In this document: positions 21,101 through 28,816 of the stretch, one piece after another
Layout: every line of letters begins with the position of its first letter
Position numbering within the stretch: the first letter of the stretch is position 1
The notes under the pieces: model-generated
What the model was told of the DNA's origin: nothing
Seen by the model: the letters and a program-made list of their open reading frames with translations, nothing else
The model's database searches: none
Made by a program: the position numbers and the translations under genes
Source of the DNA: Rhizobium johnstonii 3841
GTDB lineage: Bacteria > Pseudomonadota > Alphaproteobacteria > Rhizobiales > Rhizobiaceae
Assembly (NCBI RefSeq): GCF_000009265.1
Contig: NC_008380.1
Location: forward strand, 4,857,501-4,921,500
DNA: 64,000 bases
Direction: 5' to 3'

Positions 21101-21419
21101 AGAACAGCGCGTAGAGCGCCAGCAGCACGACGGTCGAGAACATCATGAAGCTGACGAGGATGGCGGCAAAACCCCGCCTGCGGCGCGCGTCGAAGCCTTC
21201 CGCCGAAAGTTGCGGCAAGGTCTTCAGCAGCGTGATGCTGGAGCCGAGCTCGGCGATCGAGGCGCCGGTCACCACCAGCCAGAGCGAAAAGGCGACGATG
21301 CCGTTGGCTTCCGGCCCGAGCAACCGCGCGGTTATGATCGAGGAAACGAAGCCCGTCAGAAGCAGCAGCATGCCTGCCGCACCGTTCATCACCGAGTTTG
21401 CGATAATACCCTTCGACAT
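18108..21419 (-). CDS. Wzx-type flippase fused to two alpha/beta-hydrolase domains
   Basis: A 1103-residue fusion. Residues 1 to about 480 form a polysaccharide flippase of the MATE/PST superfamily with about 14 helices, starting with GIIANSVMNGAAGMLLLLTGFVSSIITARLLG. Residues about 540-775 form an alpha/beta hydrolase (LRFDYRGTGDALDFD). Its nucleophile elbow reads IAQGLGAT, with glycine near 637 where Ser is expected, so it may be inactive. Residues about 810-1103 form a second hydrolase with GRCSGG (Cys near 921 as nucleophile) and a C-terminal DADHNL histidine. The pair resembles exosortase-A-associated hydrolases 2 and 1, but no exosortase is visible here. It is the last gene of the carrier-protein operon. 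There is no stop or frameshift between the domains. Confidence 0.88.
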   Translation of the reverse strand: MSKGIIANSVMNGAAGMLLLLTGFVSSIITARLLGPEANGIVAFSLWLVVTGASIAELGSSITLLKTLPQLSAEGFDARRRRGFAAILVSFMMFSTVVLLALYALFFLTSEKMHWADTAPSVALVTGVLFFIQAIGSFVKFYLIGEKKLGAFFKLTVAVSIVQLAGVAVGAVFYGVEGVLVGYALGQLVLFFATLPILLARRDWCGVSLKYLASSSVILSIQFIIDSIFLNRLELLFLQQFWSVEMVGYYAVGLSIANIALQLPIQMTGSLLPYYSERRHSSDDSTLPVEVFAAVTRSMAYIVLPMSLGLAAISSELVIVVFGEAFRRSGTVVALLALVAPAYTFMQILSLYLLSMDRARSRLNISVIGGLLMVAGCLLIVPRLAAEGAAIVRILVFVAMSMMMIRQTGFGSQLSGLYASLTKVTLASVLCACGATSVLEFVQGPAGLVGAIIAGAFAYFAALRVLRAVPGEDVEVMRSILEKMPSLLRRPVGHAINFIAPRLPGDPDRAKVAPGEFSLEPAEGAGRSAALPVVFDGTIGLFMPENPLAKKRSAAVLFVSPWGFEEMCSRKFFRVAAEHFSDIGVPSLRFDYRGTGDALDFDALPARLETWEDSIRAATDKLKSLSGCDRIILIAQGLGATLAHRVGSSIEGVDSLVMLAPVLSGRAYLRELNMWSKIIDADLGLGKEHIQTAKVQIAGLVMPEEIAAELGKLNITSPQGLATSRYLILERPAKAEDTGFADALKALGADVEQKAFEGYDELATNPLFAKTPMTVVALLTAWLETRTTETSAAHSSAAIDNPPLAGDGFAETPVRFGSHNHLVGVVSRPLGEIKGNAVLFLSTAYDRHAGWGRTTVDMARELARQGVVSLRFDSANVGDSPPRPDAPEQVLYSDTQTADAVAALDLLESVVAGPVMVAGRCSGGYVAFRAGVADERLKAVVSINPFVYYWDPDMPVRREHVVSVPRSLDDYSQRLARLDTLKRLLRGQVDVVSALQNIVIAAGRRLSPWIAPLLELLPDRRHIAREVRHSFALFGKRKVPLTLIYSEGDVGLDHVYFHFGPHGAKLSRYPNVRLLMLPDADHNLTPPQSRKFVLDEIIRLARA

Positions 21420-21501
21420 CTGTCCATCCGTCAGGATCGGCCTACCGCCGCATACCAGCCATCTCTAATGCGAAAATGTTAAAATAAAGCGGAGTGGCAC
21501 C

Positions 21502-22680
21502 TTAGCTCGCCTGCATCGCCGCCAGCGTCTGAAGCGCCTTCTCGTAGCTGTTTTCCGTGAGGTAACGCAGCAGGAACTCCCGCGCCTTCTCGGCCTTCTC
21601 TCGTGCACGCTCGGGTGTGCGGAAGATATCTTGCAGGTGCGCGGCGGCCGCCTCGGGTGAGGGATCGGCCCAGACCGCGCCTTCGAGCCCGGCAAATTCG
21701 GGATGGGTATCGACCACCGGAATGAGGGGAGAGGAAACCAGCCAGCTATTGTCGGGATCGCAGAAATCAACCGTGCCCGACCAGGCCGTGGAAATGACGG
21801 GCGTACGCTGCATGATCGCCTCGGCCACCGTCAGCCCGAAACCCTCGGAACGATGCAGCGAAAGATAGGCGTCTGAACAGCGGATGAGGCCGTTGATATC
21901 GGAGTTCGACATCCTGTCGGTGACGATCCTGATCCGGGTATTGCCCTTAACCGAGGCGACCAGTTCGCGCAGGCCCTCATCCTTGTTGATATCGCCGCTG
22001 GCCTTCATCAACAGGAAGGCGCTGGGGCATTCGCCGGCAAATATCCGGAAGGCCTCGATGACGGCCTGCGGATTCTTCCGGTTAATCGAGGAGCCGGCGC
22101 TGAAGATGAAGCTGACGAGAAAGGCGTCTTCCTCGATGCCGAATTTCTGGCGCATGCTTTCCGTTGTCGGCTTCTCGGTGACAGGATGCGGAACGACGAT
22201 GACCGGTGCCGCAGTGAGGGGCGCAATCGCCCGCCTGGTGAATTCCGACGGCACGAAGACGGCATTCATGTAATGCATCGCATTGCGCCACTCGGTCGGC
22301 ACGACTTCGAGCTCCCAGGCGAAATAGCCGATGTTGAAGGCGCGGGTGAAATTCGCAACGCCCTTCTTCAGGATGGCGCGCGGCAGCATCGGCGGATTGA
22401 GATGCCAGATCCGGCTCCCCGCAGGTTCGGTGGAGAGATGCGAGGGCATCCATCCGGCGAAGGAATTCTCGTCAGGATGCGTGCTGACGTCGGAGAGCGA
22501 AATCGCCCGCCCAGCTTCCGACAATGCGCCGGCGCAGAGCCTTGCCGATTCGCCGACGCCGACCGCCATCGAGAGATAGCCGACGATTTCCACCGGCTTG
22601 CGCGGATTGAAGGCAAGACGCGACCGCGGGATCAGCCGCTGCAGGACATGGGCGCGCAGAAAGCGGTATATCGTTCTCAA
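21502..22680 (-). CDS. Family 4 glycosyltransferase, TTG start
   Basis: A 392-residue GT-B enzyme. It has VEIVGYLSMAVGVGESARLCAGAL at the N-terminus, the IWHLNPPMLP acceptor region, FIFSAGSSINRKNPQAVIEAF at the start of the nucleotide-sugar domain, and HRSEGFGLTVAEAIMQRTPVISTAWSGTVDF with the E-x7-E motif. No in-frame ATG or GTG exists between the upstream in-frame stop and the homologous region, so TTG at 22680 is the best start. It sits between the GH2 gene (45-bp gap) and the flippase fusion (82-bp gap) and is probably part of the same transcript. It likely adds a hexose or mannose to the lipid-linked intermediate (inference). Confidence 0.85.
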   Translation of the reverse strand: MRTIYRFLRAHVLQRLIPRSRLAFNPRKPVEIVGYLSMAVGVGESARLCAGALSEAGRAISLSDVSTHPDENSFAGWMPSHLSTEPAGSRIWHLNPPMLPRAILKKGVANFTRAFNIGYFAWELEVVPTEWRNAMHYMNAVFVPSEFTRRAIAPLTAAPVIVVPHPVTEKPTTESMRQKFGIEEDAFLVSFIFSAGSSINRKNPQAVIEAFRIFAGECPSAFLLMKASGDINKDEGLRELVASVKGNTRIRIVTDRMSNSDINGLIRCSDAYLSLHRSEGFGLTVAEAIMQRTPVISTAWSGTVDFCDPDNSWLVSSPLIPVVDTHPEFAGLEGAVWADPSPEAAAAHLQDIFRTPERAREKAEKAREFLLRYLTENSYEKALQTLAAMQAS

Positions 22681-22725
22681 ATCACGGTCTTTCCCAATGG
22701 ATCGGCACCATCCTTCGCAGCGGCG

Positions 22726-25206
22726 TCAGCCCTCGATTGCGACGCGATGCGAACTGCCTAGACTTCTGATTTCGCCCGCAGGCGGAATATCGCTTTCCAC
22801 GCCGGACAGCGCGTGGAGCTTCACGCGCCGCATCGCGCCGGGGGCAAGGTGGAACCAGTCGTCGTCGGCACGATAGCCTTCGACGTCGATATGCACAGAT
22901 TGCGCCAGCCGGTCGGTCCTGAGGTCAACGAACCAGTCGTCGCCGTCTCTGGTGAATGATGCTTCGATACCTGCATCATGCAACGCCTTCCCCCGTCCGC
23001 ACGGGAAGTGGAAGCTCTCGGCGAGAATGGCGCCGTCCGCCAGCGAGCGCAGGCGCGCCACACTGGCATCATGCGCCGGCGGCCCGAAACGGAAAGCATA
23101 GGTCGTGTCGAAGAAGGCGCCGAACAGCGCGGTGCAGGCAAGGCGCTCCGTGTCTCTTGCCGCCAGCTTGAAGGCCCTGCTGCCGCTGACGACCTGCTGT
23201 TTTCCGCCGCGCAGGCAGACGACCTCGAGCTCGACATCGAGCGCTGCATCCGTCTCGTTGACGACATGCACGTCGAGACCGTTCGTTCCCTCGTCGGTGA
23301 AGACCACTTGCACCGGCCGGAATGCACGGCGCATCGCATACCAGACCGGCTTCGGCTCTCCGGTGGAGTCGATCACTCCCCAGCCGGGGCCGGGCAGCAG
23401 ATCCTGCAGCGTCCAAACGAGCGCGCCATTGCAGGCGGAGCCCTTGCGCCGCCATTCGGCAAAAGTCTCCTCGATCACCTCGCCGGTAACGGCGCGGGAG
23501 AGATCGAGATAGCGTTCCGGATCTTCGCGGCGCAGCTCAGCCGGATCGGAACCGTAGAGAAGCTGCAGGTAAAAGTCGCGAACATCCTCGAAATCCCACG
23601 ATGCACTGCGGTCGCGGGGCACGCGGGCCTTCCACAGCGGGCTATGGACGGCGGGCACATCGAGATGACGCTGCAGCGTCCTTTGCTGCGGCACATGCGC
23701 GAAGGCGAGGCTTTCCGAGGCAAAACGCACATCGGCGCGGCGCGCATCGGCAATCGGCCGCATATAGGCGCCGACGCCGTAATAATGCGCAATGCCGGCA
23801 TTGGGCGAAAAGGGCATCGCTCCACCATATGGCGAGTTCGGGACATAGGGCACGTCGGGGCGCATGCGGGCGACGACCGCCGGGATGATTTCATCAGTGA
23901 CCGGCCCGCTCCAGAATTCCGCCGGCAGGCCGAGCATTGCCGCCTGCTGGTGGACTTCGCTGCCGCCGCAGAGCACAGCCAGCGAAGGCGACGCCTGCAC
24001 GCCGTGCAGGAATTCCTCGACCTCCGCATGCACGTGACCAAGAAAAGCCTTGTCGTTGCGCGGATAATCGAAATTGGCGAACATGAAGTCCTGCCAGACG
24101 AGCAGACCGAGTTCGTCGCAGAGCGTGAAGAAATCAGGCGTTTCATAGGCCATGGTGCCGCCGATGCGGATCATGTTCATGCCGGCTGCAGCGGCAAGCC
24201 GCAGGAACGGCTCATAATCCGCCCGCCCGCCCGGCAATCGCACGATATCGGCCGTCGTCCACACGGCACCACGGCAGAAGATGCGTTCGCCGTTGACGAG
24301 AAGCGCGAAGTCGTCGCCATCGGCACCACGGTCGACGTCGATACGTCGGAAGCCGGTCCTGCCGAGCGGATATTCCACGCCGTCGGAAACCAGTGTCAGC
24401 GCGTAGATACGCGGAGCGCCATGCGTATGCGGCCACCAGGCCTCGATGTCGGAAAGCTTGAGGATAGCGGAGTAATGACTGTCGCCGACCTTCTCGAAGG
24501 GCTGCTCCATCCCGCCGCAGCGCAGCAGCATTGCCGGATCCTCGGCATTGCTATGCAGGGAAACGCTGAGGCGGCCGACACCACTCTCCTCCAATACGGC
24601 GCGGATGGAGACATTGTCGATCGAGACGGGATGACGCCGCACCATCGAAATCGGCCGCCACGGGCCGACGGCATGGATATCGGGGCACCAGCCCGGCATA
24701 TGGCCGAGCAGCGTCGTGCGGAAATTCTTCAAGCCCGCCGGTGTAATCATCTGCGGCCGCCAGCGCGCGCGGGGGCCCGGCTCCGACAGGCGAGGGCCGA
24801 GCGCCCGGAAGCACAGTGCCAGCTCGTCGCCGCCCAAAAGCGTCACCGGAATCTCGTGCGCCGTGAACATGCTCTCGGAAAACAGGATTTCCTGGCCGTT
24901 CAGGAAGACGTGGCAGAGCGTCGCCAGCCCTGCGAAACGCAGGATCGCGTCGCCGGGTTCGGCATCGAAAAGCCGGCAGAGATACCAGGCATCCCGCGTG
25001 TTCAGCGGCTCGGGATTTTCCCGGTCGAAGAGCCCGGCTTTTTCAAGCGCTGCGGCGACGGTGCCTGGAACGGGTGCTGGAATGAACTGTGCAGAAAGCG
25101 GGATGTCGTGCGGCACGGCGCAGGCGCCCGGCTCCGTCAGGATCAGGTTCCAGCCTTCGGAAAGTAGACTTTCCTCGGCACCGATGCTTGCCAAACGCCC
25201 CCGCAT
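22726..25206 (-). CDS. Glycoside hydrolase family 2 protein (beta-mannosidase-like)
   Basis: An 826-residue cytosolic protein with the GH2 order of a jelly-roll sugar-binding domain (about 1-170), an immunoglobulin-like domain, a TIM barrel (about 280-590) and C-terminal beta domains. ICRGAVWTTAD-like text and MNMIRIGGTMAYETPDFFTLCDELGLLVWQDF are typical beta-mannosidase blocks. The acid/base glutamate lies in LCGGSEVHQQ, where family members usually have NE, so SE is a variation. The probable nucleophile lies in RFASESLAF. ATG 25206, with GGAG 8 nt upstream, is preferred to TTG 25239, which would overlap the DUF1839 gene. It could trim the glycan or act as a synthesis-linked glycosidase. Confidence 0.8.
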   Translation of the reverse strand: MRGRLASIGAEESLLSEGWNLILTEPGACAVPHDIPLSAQFIPAPVPGTVAAALEKAGLFDRENPEPLNTRDAWYLCRLFDAEPGDAILRFAGLATLCHVFLNGQEILFSESMFTAHEIPVTLLGGDELALCFRALGPRLSEPGPRARWRPQMITPAGLKNFRTTLLGHMPGWCPDIHAVGPWRPISMVRRHPVSIDNVSIRAVLEESGVGRLSVSLHSNAEDPAMLLRCGGMEQPFEKVGDSHYSAILKLSDIEAWWPHTHGAPRIYALTLVSDGVEYPLGRTGFRRIDVDRGADGDDFALLVNGERIFCRGAVWTTADIVRLPGGRADYEPFLRLAAAAGMNMIRIGGTMAYETPDFFTLCDELGLLVWQDFMFANFDYPRNDKAFLGHVHAEVEEFLHGVQASPSLAVLCGGSEVHQQAAMLGLPAEFWSGPVTDEIIPAVVARMRPDVPYVPNSPYGGAMPFSPNAGIAHYYGVGAYMRPIADARRADVRFASESLAFAHVPQQRTLQRHLDVPAVHSPLWKARVPRDRSASWDFEDVRDFYLQLLYGSDPAELRREDPERYLDLSRAVTGEVIEETFAEWRRKGSACNGALVWTLQDLLPGPGWGVIDSTGEPKPVWYAMRRAFRPVQVVFTDEGTNGLDVHVVNETDAALDVELEVVCLRGGKQQVVSGSRAFKLAARDTERLACTALFGAFFDTTYAFRFGPPAHDASVARLRSLADGAILAESFHFPCGRGKALHDAGIEASFTRDGDDWFVDLRTDRLAQSVHIDVEGYRADDDWFHLAPGAMRRVKLHALSGVESDIPPAGEIRSLGSSHRVAIEG

Positions 25207-25222
25207 GGTCAGATCTCCGGCC

Positions 25223-26197
25223 TCAGATTCGCCCCGCAAGCGACGCCATCATGGAATCCCATGCATCGGCGGCCGGATCAAGTGCTGCTTGCAACGGCTC
25301 GAACTTCCTGCGGGTGACGGCGCGGGCAAGCTGGAACTGCACCGATTTCGCCACCTCCGAAATACGCCCGGCATGCTCGGCGGCAGCGGCGAATTCACCA
25401 GGGGAAAGCCAGGTGAGGTAATCGGCCGCCAGCTCGAAATTGGCGCCCACCTGGCGAAGCGTGTTGAAGGCGTATTTGTGGAAGAAGCCGAACGGCCGTT
25501 CCGCCACCGCTTCGACCTGTTGCGGAAAGACGCTTGCAAAGGCGCGGATCGGGTTTTCGCGGGGACGCCGGGCAAAATGAAAACCGGCAAGCCGCCGCGC
25601 AGTCGCGCGCAGATGCGCCTCGTCTGCCGGCCTTTCCGGGAAACGCGCAAATTCCGTATAGGGCAGGAACGGCGGGTCGTTTTCCGTCAGATACAGCTGG
25701 AACAGTCCGTCGAAATCCTCGCCTTCGAGACGGAAATAACCGGCATTGTGGAAATAATCGACGCGCTTGGCCGCAACGTCCAGCCGGTTGATCGCGACCG
25801 TCGTTTTGCCGTGCTCCTGCCGGTAGGCAGTGCCGCGCGTATCCGGCATGTAGAAGGAATCCATTTCGATCAGGCAGAGACGAGCCCGCGCGATCTGAAC
25901 CTCGACATGGCGTTCGACACGGTCGTAGATGGCAAGCTCGGTCGCACGAATGCCGTAGAGCGCTTCCAGATCCTCGAGCGGCACCTTGAAGAAAGTGAAC
26001 TGGTCGCCCTCGAAATCCTGCGTCAGGGTAAAACCCAGCATCGCCTCTGGCGCAACGCCTGATGTCGCCAGAACCTCGATCCAGAGATCGACATAACAAT
26101 TGGTTTCCGGCCAGGCGCGCTCGCCGGAATGCAGCGCATGGGCCCGGTAGGTTTCCGGGTCAATTCCCGAAAATACCCCCGAAAATACCGATGTCAT
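25223..26197 (-). CDS. DUF1839 family protein
   Basis: A 324-residue protein of unknown function that I recognise as DUF1839. It is soluble, with no signal peptide, and has FSGIDPETYRAHALHSGERAWPETNCYVDLWIEVL, FTFFKVPLEDLEALYGI, VEVDSFY-type text (LIEMDSFYMPDTRGTAYRQEHGKTTVAI) and YFHNAGYFRLEGEDF. Conserved Asp, His and Tyr residues in the middle block could be catalytic. Its start lies 9 bp after the synthetase-like gene. Members of this family occur beside amino acid:carrier protein ligases, so an aminoacyl-transfer role is plausible but unproven. The frame extends upstream to 26353, but only the ATG at 26197 fits the gene junction. Confidence 0.82.
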   Translation of the reverse strand: MTSVFSGVFSGIDPETYRAHALHSGERAWPETNCYVDLWIEVLATSGVAPEAMLGFTLTQDFEGDQFTFFKVPLEDLEALYGIRATELAIYDRVERHVEVQIARARLCLIEMDSFYMPDTRGTAYRQEHGKTTVAINRLDVAAKRVDYFHNAGYFRLEGEDFDGLFQLYLTENDPPFLPYTEFARFPERPADEAHLRATARRLAGFHFARRPRENPIRAFASVFPQQVEAVAERPFGFFHKYAFNTLRQVGANFELAADYLTWLSPGEFAAAAEHAGRISEVAKSVQFQLARAVTRRKFEPLQAALDPAADAWDSMMASLAGRI

Positions 26198-26205
26198 CGA
26201 TTTGC

Positions 26206-27123
26206 TCAGCCCCACAGCGCTTTCCGTACGCTGGCCGGCCATTGCTTCACATCGAGCCCGTGATGATGGAAGAGGGCAAGGGCGATGCGTTCCAGTCCGA
26301 AGCCGACGCAGGCGGTGTGCGCGACACTGCCGTCTTCGAGATTGAGACCCCACTTCGTGCCGAAGGCATCCTGATGGTAGTTGAAGCTCATGCAGGCTGT
26401 CGGATTGGCAGCCGAGGTGATCGGGATCAGCAGCTCGAACTTCAGGTTCTGGTCGCGCTGATTATTGGCGAGCATCTTGCCGGCGCGGCCGAAGAACGGA
26501 TCATTGGCGACGTCGATCGTCACCTCGAGGCCGACGGCCTTCATCATCTCGACGCCGCGATCCATCCAGCGCTGGCGGAAATCGGTGACGTGCAGCTCGG
26601 TGCCCATGCAGACATATTCACGCATGCGGAACAGCTGCTGGCGGGCAGGGTCTTTCGACGGCTCGTGGCGGAAGCAATAGGATTGCAGGTCGAAGAGGCC
26701 GCCCGTCTTCGGCAGGTTGCCGCGCTTGGCGATCGTCGGATAGAGCGGATAGCAGGCAGCCGGCGTCAGTACGATGTCGGTCGCCTCCTGTCCCCTGGTC
26801 CAGTCTTCGCCGACTTCCATGTATTGCAGCAGGCTGACATGATCGAGCTCGCTGCCGCAGAAGCTGTGCACCGTGCCGGCGAGCTGCGGAAAGCTCTTCA
26901 TGTAGCCGCTCTTTTCGAAGAAGGCGCGGTTCATGCCGGGCGGAAAACGCATGGCTTCGGCACCATCGGCGCCGCCGAACGTGTCGATCAGGCGCTCGAA
27001 GGCAGCGATCACCTCTTCGAACTGGCCGCTACGACCGTAGAGCCCGTCGATGCCGGTATCGATCAGCAGACCGGATTCGAAAAGCCGGTCCAGAAACGAG
27101 GTCTGCATATCCATGACTGTCAC
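26206..27123 (-). CDS. Amino acid:[carrier protein] ligase (class II synthetase-like)
   Basis: A 305-residue protein equal to a class II aminoacyl-tRNA synthetase core without a tRNA-binding domain. Motif 2 is FRHE (151-154) with RMREYV, and motif 3 is GFGLERIALAL (274-284). Cys124 (TPAACYP), Glu169 or Glu176 and Cys272 (HTACVGFG) fit the active-site zinc set of the atypical SerRS-like enzymes from Bradyrhizobium and Agrobacterium. Those enzymes activate glycine or alanine and load it onto a carrier protein. The first ATG overlaps the flavoprotein stop (ATGA); ATG 27114 is an alternative. The adjacent carrier protein and flavoprotein genes support loading rather than tRNA charging. Confidence 0.88.
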   Translation of the reverse strand: MTVMDMQTSFLDRLFESGLLIDTGIDGLYGRSGQFEEVIAAFERLIDTFGGADGAEAMRFPPGMNRAFFEKSGYMKSFPQLAGTVHSFCGSELDHVSLLQYMEVGEDWTRGQEATDIVLTPAACYPLYPTIAKRGNLPKTGGLFDLQSYCFRHEPSKDPARQQLFRMREYVCMGTELHVTDFRQRWMDRGVEMMKAVGLEVTIDVANDPFFGRAGKMLANNQRDQNLKFELLIPITSAANPTACMSFNYHQDAFGTKWGLNLEDGSVAHTACVGFGLERIALALFHHHGLDVKQWPASVRKALWG

Positions 27124-28301
27124 CCCAGTAGGCTAGTGTCCTGCTTATGGACAAGAAGCATGCTCGACGTGTTGCCGAGGATGCGGTCATTCGAAATCAT
27201 GAGCTGTGCGGAATGCGCGTCGCGCAGATGGCGTCCGAGGCTGAAGGGCGTGCCGTTCTTGTAGCCCATGATGCCGCAGATCAGCATGGCATGGTTGACG
27301 ATCTCCAGGATCATCTCGGACGAGGCGATTTTGACGTTGTTCATCGCCACGGCAAAGCCCATTGACGACAGCCTGTCGGCGTCAACCTTGGCATCCTCAT
27401 AGGCCTTGAGGCCGGCAACCACGTTGGATTTCACCATTTGCAGCAGGGTCGAGACCTCGGCGAGGCGCAGTGCGCCCGGCGGCTGGGCATCCGGCGCCTT
27501 GCGGGCTGCGGCACGCACGAAAGCCTGGGCGCGCACAACGGCGTCGACGGCGATGCCGTACCAGACGCCGCTCCATAAGAGGTGCGAGGAGGCGAGCATG
27601 GATTGCGCCGCGATCTCCGCGAAAGGCTTCGGCAGGATCTGGCAAGCCGGCGCTTCGCCCTTGAACAGGAAACCGTCGGAGCAGGTTCCGCGCATGCCGA
27701 GCGTATTCCAGACATGCGTTTTCTCGAGCGTGTACTGGTCCTTGAGGAAGGCGGTCAGCACCTGATCGGAGGAAGCCGCCTGCGCGTGGGCACGCGAAGT
27801 GATAAGGATGGCGTCGGCATGCGAGCCATAGGAAATGACGGTCGCATCCTTTTCGAGGCGGCACGTGTCGCCATCGACCTCGACCGCACAGATGCTGTTG
27901 CGCAGATTTCCACCGATACCGCCTTCGGTGGTGGCGGATGCGATCAGCAGCTGTTCGGCGGCGGTGCGGCGCATGAGACCGCGATGCCACTCGCTGTCGG
28001 CGCCATGTTCAACGAGGCTCGACAGCTTGATGTGGTGCATGGCGAAGACCATGGCGCTTGCGGCGCAGGCCTGGCCGAGCATCGAGCACAATTCGGCGAT
28101 CTCGGTGATCGAGGCGGATTCGCCACCGAGATGGCGCGGCACCTGGATGCCGAGCAGCCTTTCGGCCTTCATCGCATCGACGGCTTCCCGAGGGAAGCGG
28201 GCCTCGGCATCAACGGTATCCGCGTGTTTCGCCGCGATTTCGGCGACACGGGCCACCCTTGTGACAAGACCGTCCTGCATGATCTTGACTGGGAAATTCA
28301 T
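27120..28301 (-). CDS. Acyl-CoA dehydrogenase family flavoprotein
   Basis: A 393-residue ACAD-fold protein with an N-terminal helical domain, a middle beta domain containing SATTEGGIGGNLRNSICAVEVDGD, and a C-terminal helical domain (SHLLWSGVWYGIAVDAVVRAQAFVRAAAR). It uses FAD to oxidise a C-C or C-N bond of an acyl thioester. Because it lies between the carrier protein gene (1-bp overlap) and the aminoacyl ligase gene (4-bp overlap), its likely substrate is an aminoacyl-S-carrier protein rather than a fatty acyl-CoA, by analogy with prolyl-carrier-protein oxidases. The usual ACAD catalytic base is not obvious to me by eye. Confidence 0.85.
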   Translation of the reverse strand: MNFPVKIMQDGLVTRVARVAEIAAKHADTVDAEARFPREAVDAMKAERLLGIQVPRHLGGESASITEIAELCSMLGQACAASAMVFAMHHIKLSSLVEHGADSEWHRGLMRRTAAEQLLIASATTEGGIGGNLRNSICAVEVDGDTCRLEKDATVISYGSHADAILITSRAHAQAASSDQVLTAFLKDQYTLEKTHVWNTLGMRGTCSDGFLFKGEAPACQILPKPFAEIAAQSMLASSHLLWSGVWYGIAVDAVVRAQAFVRAAARKAPDAQPPGALRLAEVSTLLQMVKSNVVAGLKAYEDAKVDADRLSSMGFAVAMNNVKIASSEMILEIVNHAMLICGIMGYKNGTPFSLGRHLRDAHSAQLMISNDRILGNTSSMLLVHKQDTSLLG

Positions 28302-28552
28302 CAGGCGACCTTCCGGCTGTCCCGGATCAGATCGACGGTCCTGGCGATGGCCGAGATGCTCGCGAAGGATTTGCGGTTCAGGAGATTGTCGGGGAATTCG
28401 ATGTCGAAGGCCTCTTCGAGGCCAAGCATCAACTGCACAGAAGCAAAGGACGTCAAACCTGCCGCATAAAGATCGGCGTCGTCGGCGACCTGGTCGATCG
28501 ACCCAGGAAGCTTGCCGAATTTGGCTACGAGGTCGCGGATTGCCTTATTCAT
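28301..28552 (-). CDS. Acyl/peptidyl carrier protein
   Basis: An 83-residue carrier protein. The four-helix pattern is clear, and the phosphopantetheine serine is Ser35 in AAGLTSFASVQLM (GLTS instead of the usual DSL). This variant fits carrier partners of amino acid:carrier protein ligases. LEEAFDIEFPDNLLNRKSFASISAIA is the standard helix 2-3 region. It is the first gene of the operon and overlaps the flavoprotein gene by one base. The holo form would need a phosphopantetheinyl transferase encoded elsewhere. Confidence 0.9.
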   Translation of the reverse strand: MNKAIRDLVAKFGKLPGSIDQVADDADLYAAGLTSFASVQLMLGLEEAFDIEFPDNLLNRKSFASISAIARTVDLIRDSRKVA

Positions 28553-28717
28553 CCCATCACTCCAAGATTCTCATGATCCCGAACCGGCGTTCATCGCCTT
28601 GTCATGAGCGTTCTTTTAGTGCGGAAAACAGAACATTCCGCTAATTTATTGAGTTAAATATGACTGAGCCTCATAGTTAGGATTTTAGCGGTCATTCCCG
28701 CACCGTCGTAAACAACC

Positions 28718-28740
28718 ACCTTAAATCAATGGCTTAAGGT
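28718..28740 (-). promoter_or_regulatory. Candidate operator of the carrier-protein operon
   Basis: ACCTTAA (28718-28724) and TTAAGGT (28734-28740) form a perfect inverted repeat with a 9-bp spacer in the 264-bp leader region upstream of the carrier protein gene, about 165 bp before its start. The spacing does not fit a CtrA site (TTAA-N7-TTAA). The rest of 28553-28816 is A/T-rich and shows no small gene I can support. Confidence 0.45.
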
Positions 28741-28816
28741 AATTTCGATACTGCGACACACTCTGGTTTCTGGCGTGGCGAGTACAGAAATGACACGCAA
28801 TACGCCACGTTTTGTC

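Noticed and set aside
22978..25167. 729-codon open frame on the plus strand
   Set aside because: It is antisense to the GH2 gene, with no recognisable domain and shadow-type composition.
26206..27123. Seryl-tRNA synthetase
   Set aside because: The tRNA-binding N-terminal coiled coil is missing, the protein is only 305 residues, and a carrier protein gene is in the same operon.
28718..28740. CtrA binding site
   Set aside because: The TTAA half-sites are 9 bp apart; the CtrA consensus needs TTAA-N7-TTAA.
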